NCBI GenBank assembly: GCA_007026445.1
Contig: VDMD01000004.1
Coordinates: 310,001 to 374,000, forward strand
Direction: 5' to 3'
Origin: Schizophyllum amplum
Lineage: Eukaryota; Basidiomycota; Agaricomycetes; Agaricales; Schizophyllaceae
DNA length: 64,000 nt
The first letter of the stretch is position 1, and each line of letters begins with the position of its first letter. The notes under the pieces were generated by a model that was given only the letters and a program-made list of their open reading frames with translations, was not told where the DNA came from and did not search any database. The position numbers and the translations under genes were made by a program. This document shows, piece after piece, positions 46,104 through 56,973 of the stretch.

Positions 46104-47639
46104 GCCTTGCAAATCCAGGAAGGTAAAGACGTCGACCCTCGCTGCTGTAGACGTCATCCGACGCCCCCAGCGAGCTCTTCTTCCTTACCACTTCCTTGTC
46201 GGAGGTGTCGAATGCCACGACTAGTGTCGTGCAAAAAGGTTTCTGCCATCGTGCAGCGACGACGAACCCGCCGGAGCGGCCACTGCGCGCAGCCGCCTGC
46301 CAGGGCGAGTCGCCGCGCTTCCCAGTCGAAGTCGTTCACGCCCCTGGCGAAGTCGACGGAGGATGTTAACCGCGCGACGGAAGCCGCAACTCGCCACGTC
46401 TTCACTGAATAGCTGGTATTCGCGAATCGCTGAGAGGCCGATATTTCCAGATACAGCCACGTCTTCCCACATACCGTATCACGTCTTCCCGCATACCCCG
46501 TCAGTCACTAGGTAAAAGCCTGTCCGGTTATGTCAATACCAAGTCAAGATTCCGCCTGGCTTTTTGCAGCGCCCACTTACCCCGTCAAGCACCCACTCAC
46601 CTTGCCAGGGTGGGACATGCCGCGGGGTCGGCCAAGGCGTACATACATTCCCCGAGTGAATGCGTATAAACCCGCCGTCTCAGCAACCTCCGCGTCTCCG
46701 GCACTCGCCCTGCATATTTATCACATGAGTCTACAGTGATCCTAAGTAATACCGTCACACTGCAGTGGTACCGTCAGCCCCGGCAGCCGTTATAAGTATA
46801 ACCAGGTCTATACTCACCTATGTATCATGGGTCTACCCATCCCAGACCCATCCAAGCAAGGGCCATCAGCCATCCGTAATACATCGCCAGCGTAACTCGG
46901 TGATGGCCAGTATAACTGGGCCAGTGTAATTCATTGCGTCCAATGCACGCTGTCGCGCGATTCAGACATTCGAAGAGCCTTCGGAAACAGTATAGTATTA
47001 GTTAGTAAAGTTGCTAAACCGGCGATGCCTACGGCGGACGCATGTGGACAGACATGAGGCCCTCTTACTTACCTTGGCACCTGGTCCCAGTGACCGTGGG
47101 CTTCTAGGCGATACTACGTATATAGCAAGCAGGTGAATCAGGGCATTCCACTGATGTGCGCGACTGCGCAGCTGGTAAATGAAGCTCGTGGTTGCAGGAA
47201 GCCCGTGGTTGCAGCTTGGTAGGCGCCCTTCGGTTAATTTTCATCGTTTCACGTTCGCCGTCCCTGGAGCCTGGGATTGTCCGTCGTCGACAGAGCGATC
47301 ATACCGTGCGGCGCCTCGGGGGGAACTGCGAAGATCAGCGGCACGAAGCACCTATAGACCCTACGCACCGACAGACCTCACGCATAGACAAACCCTACGC
47401 ACCGGTCAAGAATATCCCGCGCCAGTCAAGAGAGCGTCCAGAGCCCAAGAGCATCGTTATAAGCATGCACAGGTTGAAGATGGAAAATGTACAAGGTTGG
47501 TAAAGTATATGGGCGATGCAAAAGATGAAGGACGGCAGGAACTGGGGGCGGCCAGGGGAGTATGTGGACAAAACGAGGGACCAGCGTATGGTTGGTTTGT
47601 TGATAGAGACAGTGCGGCGGCAACTTGGGCTGGCAGCGC

Positions 47640-50600
47640 TCAGCGGTAGCGGCTGAAGGAGTCGAGGTCGGGGCCGCCACCGCCACCTCGACCAGCGAGA
47701 AGGAGCTGCATGAGGTCCTCCGGTGTGGGCTGTGCGTGCTGCTGCTGTACGTGAGGCGGCAGCCCGTGCGCAAGGTGCTGCTGTTGTTGCTGTTGTTGTT
47801 GTGCGCGAAGGTTGAGCAATGCCGCCTGCTGCGAGATCTGATGCTGCGTCGGCAGGCCGCCACCAAGGCCGCGTAGATGGCCACCGCCACCGCCCATGCC
47901 CATGAGCTGAGCCTGAGCAGCACGTAGTTCGAGTTCCTGGTGAGAGAGCGCGCTGAGCGGATGGTGCGCATTGTGCAGCTGCTGCGCGCTGGGCACACTG
48001 CGAAGCTGGGGACCACCGAACGGCACATTATTGCCACCAGGGAGCCCATTGAAGTTCGTCTGGAGCGCTGCGCTGCCATGCAATCCACTGTTCTGCATAC
48101 CAGGGATGCCGATGAACTGCGATGGATCGTGCGGTGGACGACCTCCAAGGTTGGCAAGCCCTGGCGGAAGACGCTGAGACTGCTGAAGGAGATTCGCCTG
48201 CGCCTGCGCGGTGAGCGGCGACGGACCGCCGCGGAACTGCTGCTGCTGGAGGGCCGCTGCAGAAAGCCCCATGCCACCACGCGCATTCACCTGCTGACCG
48301 TACATTTGCTGAGGCGGAGGGTGACGAGGTGCGGGTTGGTTCCAGAAGGCCGGGTCGGCCCCGCGCTGATGCGGTGGGCGCTGCACGCTGAAGTGGGGAT
48401 CGTCGACTGCGTCTGCAAACATGGCGGGGCCCTTGTCGCGAGGAGGAGGAGCGGAGCGAAGTCCCGGGACCATGCCGTCGGGCACGAAGCTACGGTCGTC
48501 GAAGCGGCTATCGTAGAATGATTCAAGACGACTAGGATGTATACCTTGCTGCTGCAAGATGGCCAGCTGTGCTTGCTGGGATAGCGGGACATCTCTGGCT
48601 GACGGTGCAGCGGCAGGCGGGTTTGGCATACGAGGAGGGGGCTGCTCAAGGTCAGTAAAGCGTATGATGTCACTAGTTGAACAGCTCACATGCGTGGCCG
48701 AACTGTTCAGCATGGCGAAGATCTCATCCATAGCACGCCCGTCTGGCCCACTACCAGGAATGTTCATGGGCGACGGCTCCTGCTGCCTCCCGAGCCCAAC
48801 AGGCGACCCGTCTCCCATCCCAGGCATTTTCGGGACACCTTCCCTCGGCTTGCCATCGAAGAACTTGGCGAAACGACTACCTCTCATACCCGCCATAGGA
48901 CCGTCGGCAGACGTAGGTTCGTTGAAGCCGGGGCTGTTGTTCGCCGGCACACGCATCGGCTGATCAGCTAGCGATGTTGGTTGGCGGCGGCCGTCCTCAA
49001 AGCCGTAAGACGCGCGAGTCGGATCCTCGAAGGGCGAATATGCGGAGCCTTGCGCTGAGCCAGGCTTGTTAGGTAGGTGAACAATAGCGGGATCGCGTCT
49101 GATGGCTTCCAGGCCCGTGCTCGGCTGCGCTGATGGTTGCGGGGCCTGTATGCCGTTCGCGGGGGAGCCAGGGGCTCCGGTAGCTCCCTTAGCTTGAACT
49201 GGAGCGCGAGCGAAGGATAGCAGGCGTGATGCAGCGGGAGGACTAAGGGCAGATGTGGGGGACGCGGCGGCGGACTCGAGGGGAGATGCCTCGGCGGACG
49301 TTGTTGCCGTTGCTTGTCTGGGGAACAGCCTAGAAGTGGCCGGAAGGACATCCTCAAGATGAACTTCAGGCTTAGGAGGAAGGGATGCTAAGCCGGATGA
49401 TGAAGGGGTGATTGCACCTGTGGCAGTAGATGCGACGGTGGCAGAAGACAATGTTTGAGGCATCATCTTCGTGTCCACAGAGATAGACGCCGCTAATAGA
49501 GTGTTCAGAGATCTGCAGTGAGCAGTAGAAGGACACCTACCTGGTAGCGCTTCTACAACGCGGGCAGGTGCGACAGACGCTATCGTTGGCGAAGCCTCGG
49601 CAGACGGACCGTCCATCTTCTTCTTGTCGTCCTCCTTCTTCATCATCATGCGGAAGAGCTGGATCTCGTCGAGGCCATTGCCACCTGCAGCAGGTGCGGT
49701 CTTTCGTGATGACGGTTCCTGCGCCGGCGCAGCACCCTTCTCCTTCATCTCCTTCTCCTTCATGCCCTTCTTCCACGCCTGAATGCCGTCGAGTTCACCG
49801 TCCTCCGTTTTGGCTCCCAAGATACCAGCGCCAGATGTGGGAGGGGGAATATATGTGTCCATCCACGCCGGTTCCTTCTCCTTCTCCCGATTATGGTCCC
49901 TGTCCCTCTCCGAGCGGTCCTTCCGCTCGTCCCTGTCCTTGGGATCGTCGCCATTCCGCCGATCACGTCCTGTGCCGCGCTTTGAGCGTGCGTCTCGTTC
50001 CTCGACGACGGTCCAGCGATCGCCCCGATCACGGCGGTCATCCCACGCACGCTCCTCGCGAAAGCGGTCGCGCCTGGATGCAATACGTTCGTCGCGCTTC
50101 CCGTCGTCGCGCCAGCGGCGGGGGTCGTCGGGATCGTCTTCGTCCTTGGGACGGCGGTGGTTTCGGGAATCCTCGTAGTCGCGGTCATCTTTCCTGTCCC
50201 TGCGGTCGTCGCGATCACGTCGAGTGGCAGATTGCTCACGCCTAGGGCGAGATGAATCGCGCACACGAGACCTCTGCCGCTCGCGGTCGTCACGGCGGCC
50301 AGGCTCCGATCCTGCAAGAGTCAAGATATGTCAGTGATGAGGTGTCACGACTCACTGTCGTCTCGTCCGGTACGTTCACCTCCTGTCAATCGGCCTTGTC
50401 AATACATGTGCGGTGTCGAGATTGGACGCGTACCTCTCCGCCAGTCTTCGTCACCAGCCTTCTTTCTGCCTGTCTCGCCACGCTCGCCACGGCGCGCCGC
50501 GAGGGTCGGAAGCTGGCCCGCACTTGTCAAGCGCGCGGAAGGTGCAGAGGACAGGTGAGGGGCGACATCGCGGTCTTTGTTCCTCCCGTTCAGGCCAAGA

Positions 50601-51309
50601 CCCATACGGTCACGGTCGTATCTTTCTGACATCTGCGTAGTGCGAGTTGAGAGTTGGGTCGTGTCGCAAGAAGACGGGATCTGACGTTGCGTATTCCCTC
50701 TCTATCGCGCTCGTCTCTGTCTCGGTCGCTGCGCAGGGATTGATGCTTGAAGTTGCCCATTTGCGAAGGTTGAGACACCGTCGAGCGGAAGGACGGCCTT
50801 GAGGGTGTATCTATCTTGGCGTTCAGTTTGAGTGAGCGTGGAAGTAACGATGCACGCACCTCCATCTTCAGGATCCCGCCTAAATCTGCAGGAGATAATC
50901 AATGTCGATGGGGCGACCGCAGATACAATAGGCGCGTACCTTCGTTCTCGCGGAGGACTGGCAACATCTTCTTTCTTGGACAAGCTCTGTTCATTCTCCG
51001 TCCTGATGAATGTTCAAGCGAGAGCCATGAGCGCGCGCAGAGACCATACCCAAACCAGTCTTTGAGCTCGGGCATATTTGTCGGGACTTGCACAAGCGGC
51101 GAGGCATGGAGGTGCAGTAGCTGTTTCCGGGTGTATATGCGTAGTGGACGATAGCTGTCGGCATGCTGGGTCCCTTGGTCTTGCTCTAGCGCCGTCTTGT
51201 CCTGGTTTATGGCGAGACTCGCGACGGCGTCGGCAAGCGAGTCCGGGGACCCATTTTCATCGGTTTTCTGCGTTTCTGCCGGGGGAGGAGCGACTTCGAC
51301 AGCGGCCAT
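47640..51309 (-). CDS. eIF4E-transporter (4E-T)-like, eIF4E-binding protein
   Basis: Eight exons (51309-51050, 51002-50940, 50885-50860, 50810-50686, 50632-50434, 50382-50356, 50311-48690, 48641-47640) give about 1107 residues in phase. The first exon ends in YTRKQLL, a perfect YXXXXL-hydrophobic eIF4E-binding motif, followed by SPLVQVPTNMPELKDWFG. Then come RDPEDG, a long Arg/Asp/Glu-rich stretch, GELDGIQAWKKGMKEKE, DEIQLFRMMMKKE, SRFAKFFDGK and DEIFAMLNSS, and a Gln/Pro-rich C-terminus with a run of eight Gln, ending EDLMQLLLAGRG. The order (4E motif, basic mid part, SRF-x-x-FF, Q-rich tail) resembles metazoan 4E-T, which represses translation and brings mRNA to decay factors in P-bodies. 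Family assignment is inferred from these short motifs. Confidence 0.7.
47774..47800. repeat. CAA/CAG-type polyglutamine run within the 4E-T-like gene
   Basis: On the minus strand codes for eight consecutive Gln (mixed CAA and CAG codons), so likely a stable low-complexity tract. Confidence 0.7.
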
Positions 51310-51432
51310 TGTGCTCGGCGGTGATGGCGGTGATGAAGAGAGGAGGCGACGCAGCGGCGAGGACTTGGGCGAATGCAAGTCCGTCGAGGCGGCAGACCTG
51401 TCCGGCTTGTGATCGTGGCTCCGAATTCGGCA
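51310..51432. promoter_or_regulatory. Compact bidirectional promoter region
   Basis: Only 123 bp separate the ATG of the 4E-T-like gene (minus) and the LYR protein (plus), so both promoters and 5' UTRs must overlap or lie inside each other. Confidence 0.5.
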
Positions 51433-51803
51433 ATGGCCATGGCTGTCCTTCACTCCAACCAGCTCACTCTCAAGCACTTTGTGCTCCGGAAGCAGGTGCT
51501 CGACTTTTATCGTTATGCTGTCCGCTGCACGAGGGGTATGTATGGCGACTAGCGCTCTTCTGTGAGCTCAACAAGTGAACAGGGATCCCTCACCCGCAAG
51601 CTCGCGTAGAGACCATTGCCTGGATTCGCTCAGAAATAGAGCGCAATCGTCACTTGACCGACGTCGTGCGCAGATTTTCTCGCTTTAACATCTACATAAC
51701 TGAAAGGCATCAGAACCTCATCGAGGATAAGTTGCGAATATGTAGACGAGAGGTCAAGCAGCTGCTTCCCGCGGCAGCATCCCTCCCCAGTCGCAAGGAC
51801 TAA
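51433..51803 (+). CDS. LYR-motif mitochondrial protein (LYRM2-like)
   Basis: Three exons (51433-51535, 51583-51665, 51714-51803) give 91 residues, the usual size of LYRM2. The sequence LKHFVLRKQVLDFYRYAVR carries the complex-1 LYR signature with Phe replacing the Leu of LYR, followed by ETIAWIRSEIERNRHLTDV and IEDKLRICRREVKQL, the typical three-helix pattern. LYR proteins bind mitochondrial acyl carrier protein and help assemble respiratory complexes; LYRM2 is linked to complex I. The donor at 51666 fits; another GT three bases upstream would also keep frame. An ATG two codons later (51439) could serve as start. Confidence 0.82.
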
Positions 51804-52151
51804 ACCACACTGCATGCGATATATTCTGCATTTTGTTATCTTTGTTATCATTGCAGCTCAATAGCGGGTCGAAAGGCTGTATGTACGCACGACGCTGGCA
51901 GTGGAGGCGCTCTTTGAACCAGTCACGTGAATCCCAGAACCTGCCGACGCCCCGGCACCGCGGAGACAAAGCGTCCCATCTGTTCGCTATCCATGCAGCG
52001 GTCGGGTTTTAGGTGACTGCCTTTGTACTTCGGCTGCCTCCCCGTTCATAGGCGCTGACACGGGACCACAGCGCGCCTATCCGATAGCACATCGTCCTTA
52101 TATACCGTCCCCCTTTATCCGATCCTTGCCTTCGCCCCGACCACCGCCATC
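51804..52151. other. Intergenic region upstream of RdRP
   Basis: LYR protein 3' flank and RdRP promoter, with TATATA at 52099-52104. No gene seen. Confidence 0.6.
52099..52104 (+). promoter_or_regulatory. TATA box of the RdRP gene
   Basis: TATATA, 48 bp before the ATG at 52152, implying a very short leader. Confidence 0.5.
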
Positions 52152-55100
52152 ATGGACATCTTCATGCGCAATATCAACTTCTTTACAACACAGTACGAAC
52201 TCACGCAATGCCTGGCGGAGATCCTGCACAGCGACCCCTATAACCACATGTCGGGTTTGCCCCTCAACTTCGCCGTCCGGCTGTTCAAGGATAAAAGGGG
52301 GACTCGCCCGCACGGCGGGATAGGCATCATGACGCTCCCTTCGGTGGAGATCGGTCAGCGTTTCCTGCACGAGTACGGTGAAGTACCAGGTCGTGCACCT
52401 CTCAAGACGTGCTACCCTGCCAGAAGCGCCGGTCGAGCAGTCATGTTCAAGATCAGTGACCGGGCGCCAATCGCTAGCGTCGTCGAAGACATCCGACGTC
52501 TGCCGTACCAGGATCCCAGAGCCGTCCAGCAGCAGAACGAGCGCACGACATTTCTGCAGCGCAATCAGGTCGCTGTCAGCGCGGTCCAGTTTGGATGGGA
52601 CTGCACCGATGCCGCATTCTCCATCGAGTGGGAAACGACCTTTGAAGGGGGCGATGCATATCTCATGTTCGACGACGAGCGGCGCGAGATGCGCATCAAA
52701 ATACGCCATCCTTCGTCTACGGGCAGATTGCTAGCCATTGCTATACGCTTTTCGCAGATCGTCGCCATCTCTGCCCCTCGCCATTCAGAAAGTCGAGCCA
52801 TCACGGCTACCCTCTCCCTACCGCCCTCTTTCGAATCCGAAGTCTCCAATTCAGACGACCCGCGCATCCGCTTACACTGCCTACCCTTCGGCGATCATGA
52901 GCGCGTCGTCGCTTACACTTCCCTTGCCCTGCGCATCGTGCTATCATCGCAGGAATATATGCGACGGTTCCACGAGTTAGCATCCGTGGCAGAGCTACAT
53001 CACCTTGACGAATACGACTATCCCGCGGTTCGCAGAGGGGTATTCTCTCTGACGCACATGGACAAACTGGCTGCGTGGCAAAAGCGCATACCCTGGCCCA
53101 TTGCCTTCCAGATTGAGAGCTTACTACGCTGTCTCAACCTGGACCCTACCGAGATCCTGTCTTTCATACCCACGATCCACGCCATCTACAAAGCCTCCGG
53201 CACACAGTACTGCGCCCTCTTTCTCAAGTACTTCCAAGGGCGTCTTGATGCATGGTGTGCCTACGAGGACGAGAACTCGGAGAACATACAGCAGTGCTTC
53301 GACAACGCCATGCGCGAGTTTGCGAAGCAGAACTCGGTCGAAGTTATCAAGCCTACGGACGGCAGCGTGTTCGACTCGCTGCACGTTATTGTCACACCGA
53401 CAACAATGTATCTGGAGGGCCCGTTCCCCGAGCGATCGAATCGCATCATCCGCGGGTACGATGCGAAGCATCACGACTGCTTTCTGCGCGTGAGCTTCGT
53501 CGAGGAGGGGCGACTGCAGTATCGGTTCGACAGGGAGGTAGACGGGCGGGCATTCATCCGTGACCGCATCGGGACGCTCTTGAAGCAAGGCTTGGTTATC
53601 GGAGGACGCGAGTTCGAGTTCCTCGCATATTCGCAGTCCGCGCTCAAGGAGCACGCAGTCTGGTAAGCCGTGCCTATTCCTGCACCTTGCGCCCCATACT
53701 CAGCCCCTGCCAGGTTCGTCAGGCCTTTCCGCCCCGACGGCCAGCGCACTAAAGTCACTGCCGCCACCATCATCAGCGGCATTGGCAACTTTGAGAACAG
53801 CAATGATCGCTTCTGCCCCGCGCGATACGCTGCGCGTTTGTCGCAGGCCTTTACCGCCACTGACGCCTCCGTTTTTGTTGAACCCGACGAGATCTTCCCT
53901 CTAGACGACATATCGACACGCGATGGGGCGTATCACTTCACCGACGGCGTAGGAACGATGTCGCGGGAGATGGCACGGGATACGTGGACGGAACTTCGGC
54001 GAACGCGTAAGCGCGCAAAGAAGAGCAAAGGCAACCCTGCCGCTTTCCAGATCCGCTTTATGGGCTCAAAGGGCATGTTGAGCGTCGATTATAAGCTGAG
54101 CGGTCGCGCGGTGTGCCTCAGGCCGTCGATGATCAAGTTCGAGGCTCCGGATAGCTCGAACTTGGAGATTGCCCGCGCGTTCGATAGGCCGGGGAAGTGC
54201 GTATAACGTCTTGTTCCGTCTTCAAAAGTCCTATAACTGATATACCCTATTCAGGTACTACCTCAACCGCCCCCTCATCATGCTCCTCGAAGCCATCGGC
54301 GTTCCTTACGAGACCTTCCTCAAGTACCAAAATATCGCCGTCGCAGATGCCCACCGCGCGACCGAATCCCTCGAGCATGCCGCGCGCATGCTCGAGTCCT
54401 TCGGCCTCGGCACCTCATACCGCCTCACATCCGTCATGCTCTCACTCCACCGGCTCGGCATCGACTGCCTCCCCGGCGACAAGTTCTACGACCGCATGCT
54501 CGAGTTCGCCATCAATCACGTTCTGCGAGTGCTGAAGAACCACGCGCGGATTCCCGTGCCCAACGCGTATACCCTGGTCGGCGTGGCGGACGTGCACAAG
54601 GAGCTGAAGGAGGGCGAGGTGTTTGCATGCGTGAAGCCGCACGACTCGAATAAACCCATCTATCTAGAGGGTGATGTGCTGATCTCGAGGAGCCCGACGA
54701 TCCATCCCGGGGACGTGCAAGTGGCAAGGGCGATTGGGAGGCCGCGGGAAGGATCGTGCTTTGCAAAGGAGCCGCTATTCAACACGGTGGTGTTTTCTGT
54801 CAGAGGTACGTTTTATGAAGATTATGTCTCTCTCAAGTTTGCTGAAGAGAGGTAGGCGAAAGACCTTTGCCGTCCATGCTCGGTGGTGGAGACCTTGACG
54901 GCGATGTCTACAACGTCATCCCTCTGGGTACTCACCCGGAATTTCGCCCCAAAAAGACGTATCCAGCAGCCGAATACGCCGCGGCACCGAGGAGGATCCT
55001 GGATCGCCCGGCCAATATGAACGACGTTGCTGACTTTGTTCTAGACTTCATCAGCTTTGATGTGGGTATGCACCCGTCTTCACTGGTCCAGTGAACCCGA

Positions 55101-56065
55101 ATCTAGCCTGCTGCTCATAATCGCACACAGGTCCTTGGCATAATAGCTATCAACTGGCTTGTCATCGCGGACCAAAGCCAGAGCTCGATATACGACCAGG
55201 ATTGCTTGAAATTGTCTCAGCTGCACAGCGATGCTGTGGACTTTCCGAAGTCGGGGCAGCCTGTAGAGATCAACAAAATCCCGAGACTGAAGTTCAAGGC
55301 GAAGGTACGTGCATCTTGCAGCAGAGAAGAAATTTATCAAGATCCTGTCAGCCTGACTGGAACGCACCGGAAACTGTCAACCTCGACTCGGCGCGGTACT
55401 ACGAGAGTCAGCGTGCGATTGGGCGTTTATTTCGTGCCATCGAGCTTCCGGCCGTCAGGAGTGCTCAACAAACCTCCCGTGCTCAACGTCGCAACCGCCG
55501 CAACCGCAATAACAACCGAGACGATATCGCTGAGTCGCTTTCTGGCTTGAGCATCAACGAGGTCGAGGACCCCCTCTTCGAAGTCCTGTACGACCGCGTC
55601 GCCGAATTCGATGCCAGGGTCGGCGCCGAAGCCACGCTGGAGGAAGTGGAGACTACGGGTCAGCTCTTCCAACGTTACTCAAACGAGCTGCGCAGCATCT
55701 GCGCGACGAATACGCTCTCGCAGGCGCGCGCGGCGATGCTGACGGAAGAGGAGGCCATCGTGGGCACGATTGTGCAGAAGACATCGCAACCGCGCAAGCG
55801 CAAGGACCAAATGGCGAAGCTGCGCGAGAAGACCGAGTTCTTAGTGAGAGGGATAAGGGAAGAGATGGCAGGGGAGGACGACGATGATATCCCCGAGGTG
55901 GCGCTGCATCGGGCGTGGCTGGCGTGGCAGCTAGCGTATCAGAAGCAGAAGCAGAAGGTGTTCGGGGCGCATAGCTTTGGGTGGGTGGCGATGGGGGCGA
56001 TATTTGAAGCGGTGAAGGAGATCGAGGATCAGATGAAGGACGACCAATCATATAGGTTCTACTAA
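52152..56065 (+). CDS. Cellular RNA-dependent RNA polymerase of the RNA-silencing pathway
   Basis: Six exons (52152-53662, 53714-54196, 54255-54805, 54856-55061, 55131-55304, 55352-56065) give 1212 residues in phase. The catalytic double-psi beta-barrel motif GGGDLDGD (three Asp for metal) is present in exon 4, preceded by FTDGVGTMSREMA, QIRFMGSKGML, CLRPSMIKFEA, and by PIYLEGDVLISRSPTIHPGDVQ, all usual in QDE-1/RDR-type enzymes. These copy single-stranded RNA into double-stranded RNA that feeds Dicer and Argonaute. The N-terminal 450 residues are less conserved and show no clear RRM by eye. A basic NRRNRNNNR stretch and a helical C-terminus (KQKQKVFGAHSFGWVAMG) complete the chain. All conserved residues look intact, so it is probably active. 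Confidence 0.95.
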
Positions 56066-56241
56066 ACCCAGTCATGTACTTACTTGCCTGCTGCAATCAC
56101 TTACTGATGGATTCACACTGAATATCAGATGAGGGTACTTCAGGTACAGCGTGATGTTTGGCAGCTTTATCATACATGAACAACAAGAACATACAGGGAG
56201 AGATGCAGAAAGTGAGAAGTCCACCGAAAGAGTATTGCGCG

Positions 56242-56831
56242 CTATGCAGAGTTTCGCAAGACTGTGAGAATGGTCAACTCAGGTCGCAACGATAGCACGT
56301 CGCCTCGGGACTCACTCAGAATGACAGAATCACCCCTAGAACTCATGTAAGTCGCCGAACAAAAAGAACGACATGTTCAGACGCACCGAAGGAACATTTT
56401 GCTGATGAAGCGGTCCTTGTTTACAGGCTTCTTGTTCTTTCCCTTTGGTATTTCGGTCCACATCTGGAGGAAGATAAGTGTTGATTCACGTAGCGGGGGG
56501 AAGCACGCGCCTCCTTCACGTTCTCCAGCACCTGCACAGGCAAGATCAGTTCCTGTTTTGTAAAATGCTGCATGATCGCGCACCATGTTACTATGTCTGT
56601 CGAACGCCTTGACGCGCGCAAGGAGTTTCTTGTCATTTCTCAAGGAGATGAGAACCTGAGTGTGATTGCGGACTGCCTGCTGCAGCACAGACAATGGGCC
56701 CTGGGAGATCTCATGCTCCTCGAGCTGCCTGAGCTGCGCCTCGTCTAGCTCGGACTTGGGTACGTGGACGTATTGACTGTAATCATTGTCAGCGCGATGC
56801 CGGCGCGTCTACATAAGAAAACAGACCTCAT
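56242..56831 (-). CDS. SMD2: Small nuclear ribonucleoprotein SmD2
   Basis: Core Sm-ring protein of the spliceosomal U1, U2, U4 and U5 snRNPs. Six exons (56831-56827, 56776-56584, 56531-56511, 56463-56387, 56335-56316, 56261-56242) give 111 residues, close to the family length. The first exon is only 5 nt (ATG plus AG). Sm1 motif: [44 protein letters not shown]; Sm2 motif: KMFLRGDSVILILRN, ending with Ala. Between them lies [19 protein letters not shown]. The third intron (56464-56510) starts with GC instead of GT. Divergent from Pescadillo over 142 bp. Confidence 0.94.
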
Positions 56832-56973
56832 GGTGAAGAACAAGTCGAGAACAAGCGCGTCTGTATGATCGTGTTTGTCTGCACTTTTCCGGTGCAATGT
56901 GGCGTCTCTGATCGCATTGTTTTCGTCCATTGTTTTATTTGGTTTTCCTTCATAACCTCCCTCATCACCAAAC
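56832..56973. promoter_or_regulatory. Bidirectional promoter region between SMD2 and Pescadillo
   Basis: 142 bp between the two ATG codons, T-rich on the plus strand. The two genes serve splicing and ribosome maturation, so co-regulation with growth is plausible. Confidence 0.45.

Larger units (their letters stand above)
43413..47639. other. 4.2 kb gene-poor, repeat-rich region
   Basis: Between two minus-strand genes. It holds the cyclin 5' flank and the 4E-T-like 3' flank. No protein with recognisable domain, no tRNA or rRNA, no transposase or reverse transcriptase is visible on either strand. Several unrelated short direct or tandem repeats occur: CCTTGAGGCGCTT twice (44590-44628), TTCCCCTTGAAG twice (about 45026-45054), and the arrays listed separately at 45841 and 46033. 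The stretch looks like an old, degenerate accumulation of repeats; a non-coding transcript cannot be excluded. Confidence 0.55.

Noticed and set aside
47940..48521. Plus-strand open frames opposite the 4E-T-like gene
   Set aside because: Shadows of a Gln/Ala/Gly-rich coding strand; CTG/CAG-type codons create open complement frames.
49513..49547. Short intron within the large 4E-T-like exon
   Set aside because: The donor-acceptor pair would give a 28 bp intron with wrong phase, while the frame is open through it.
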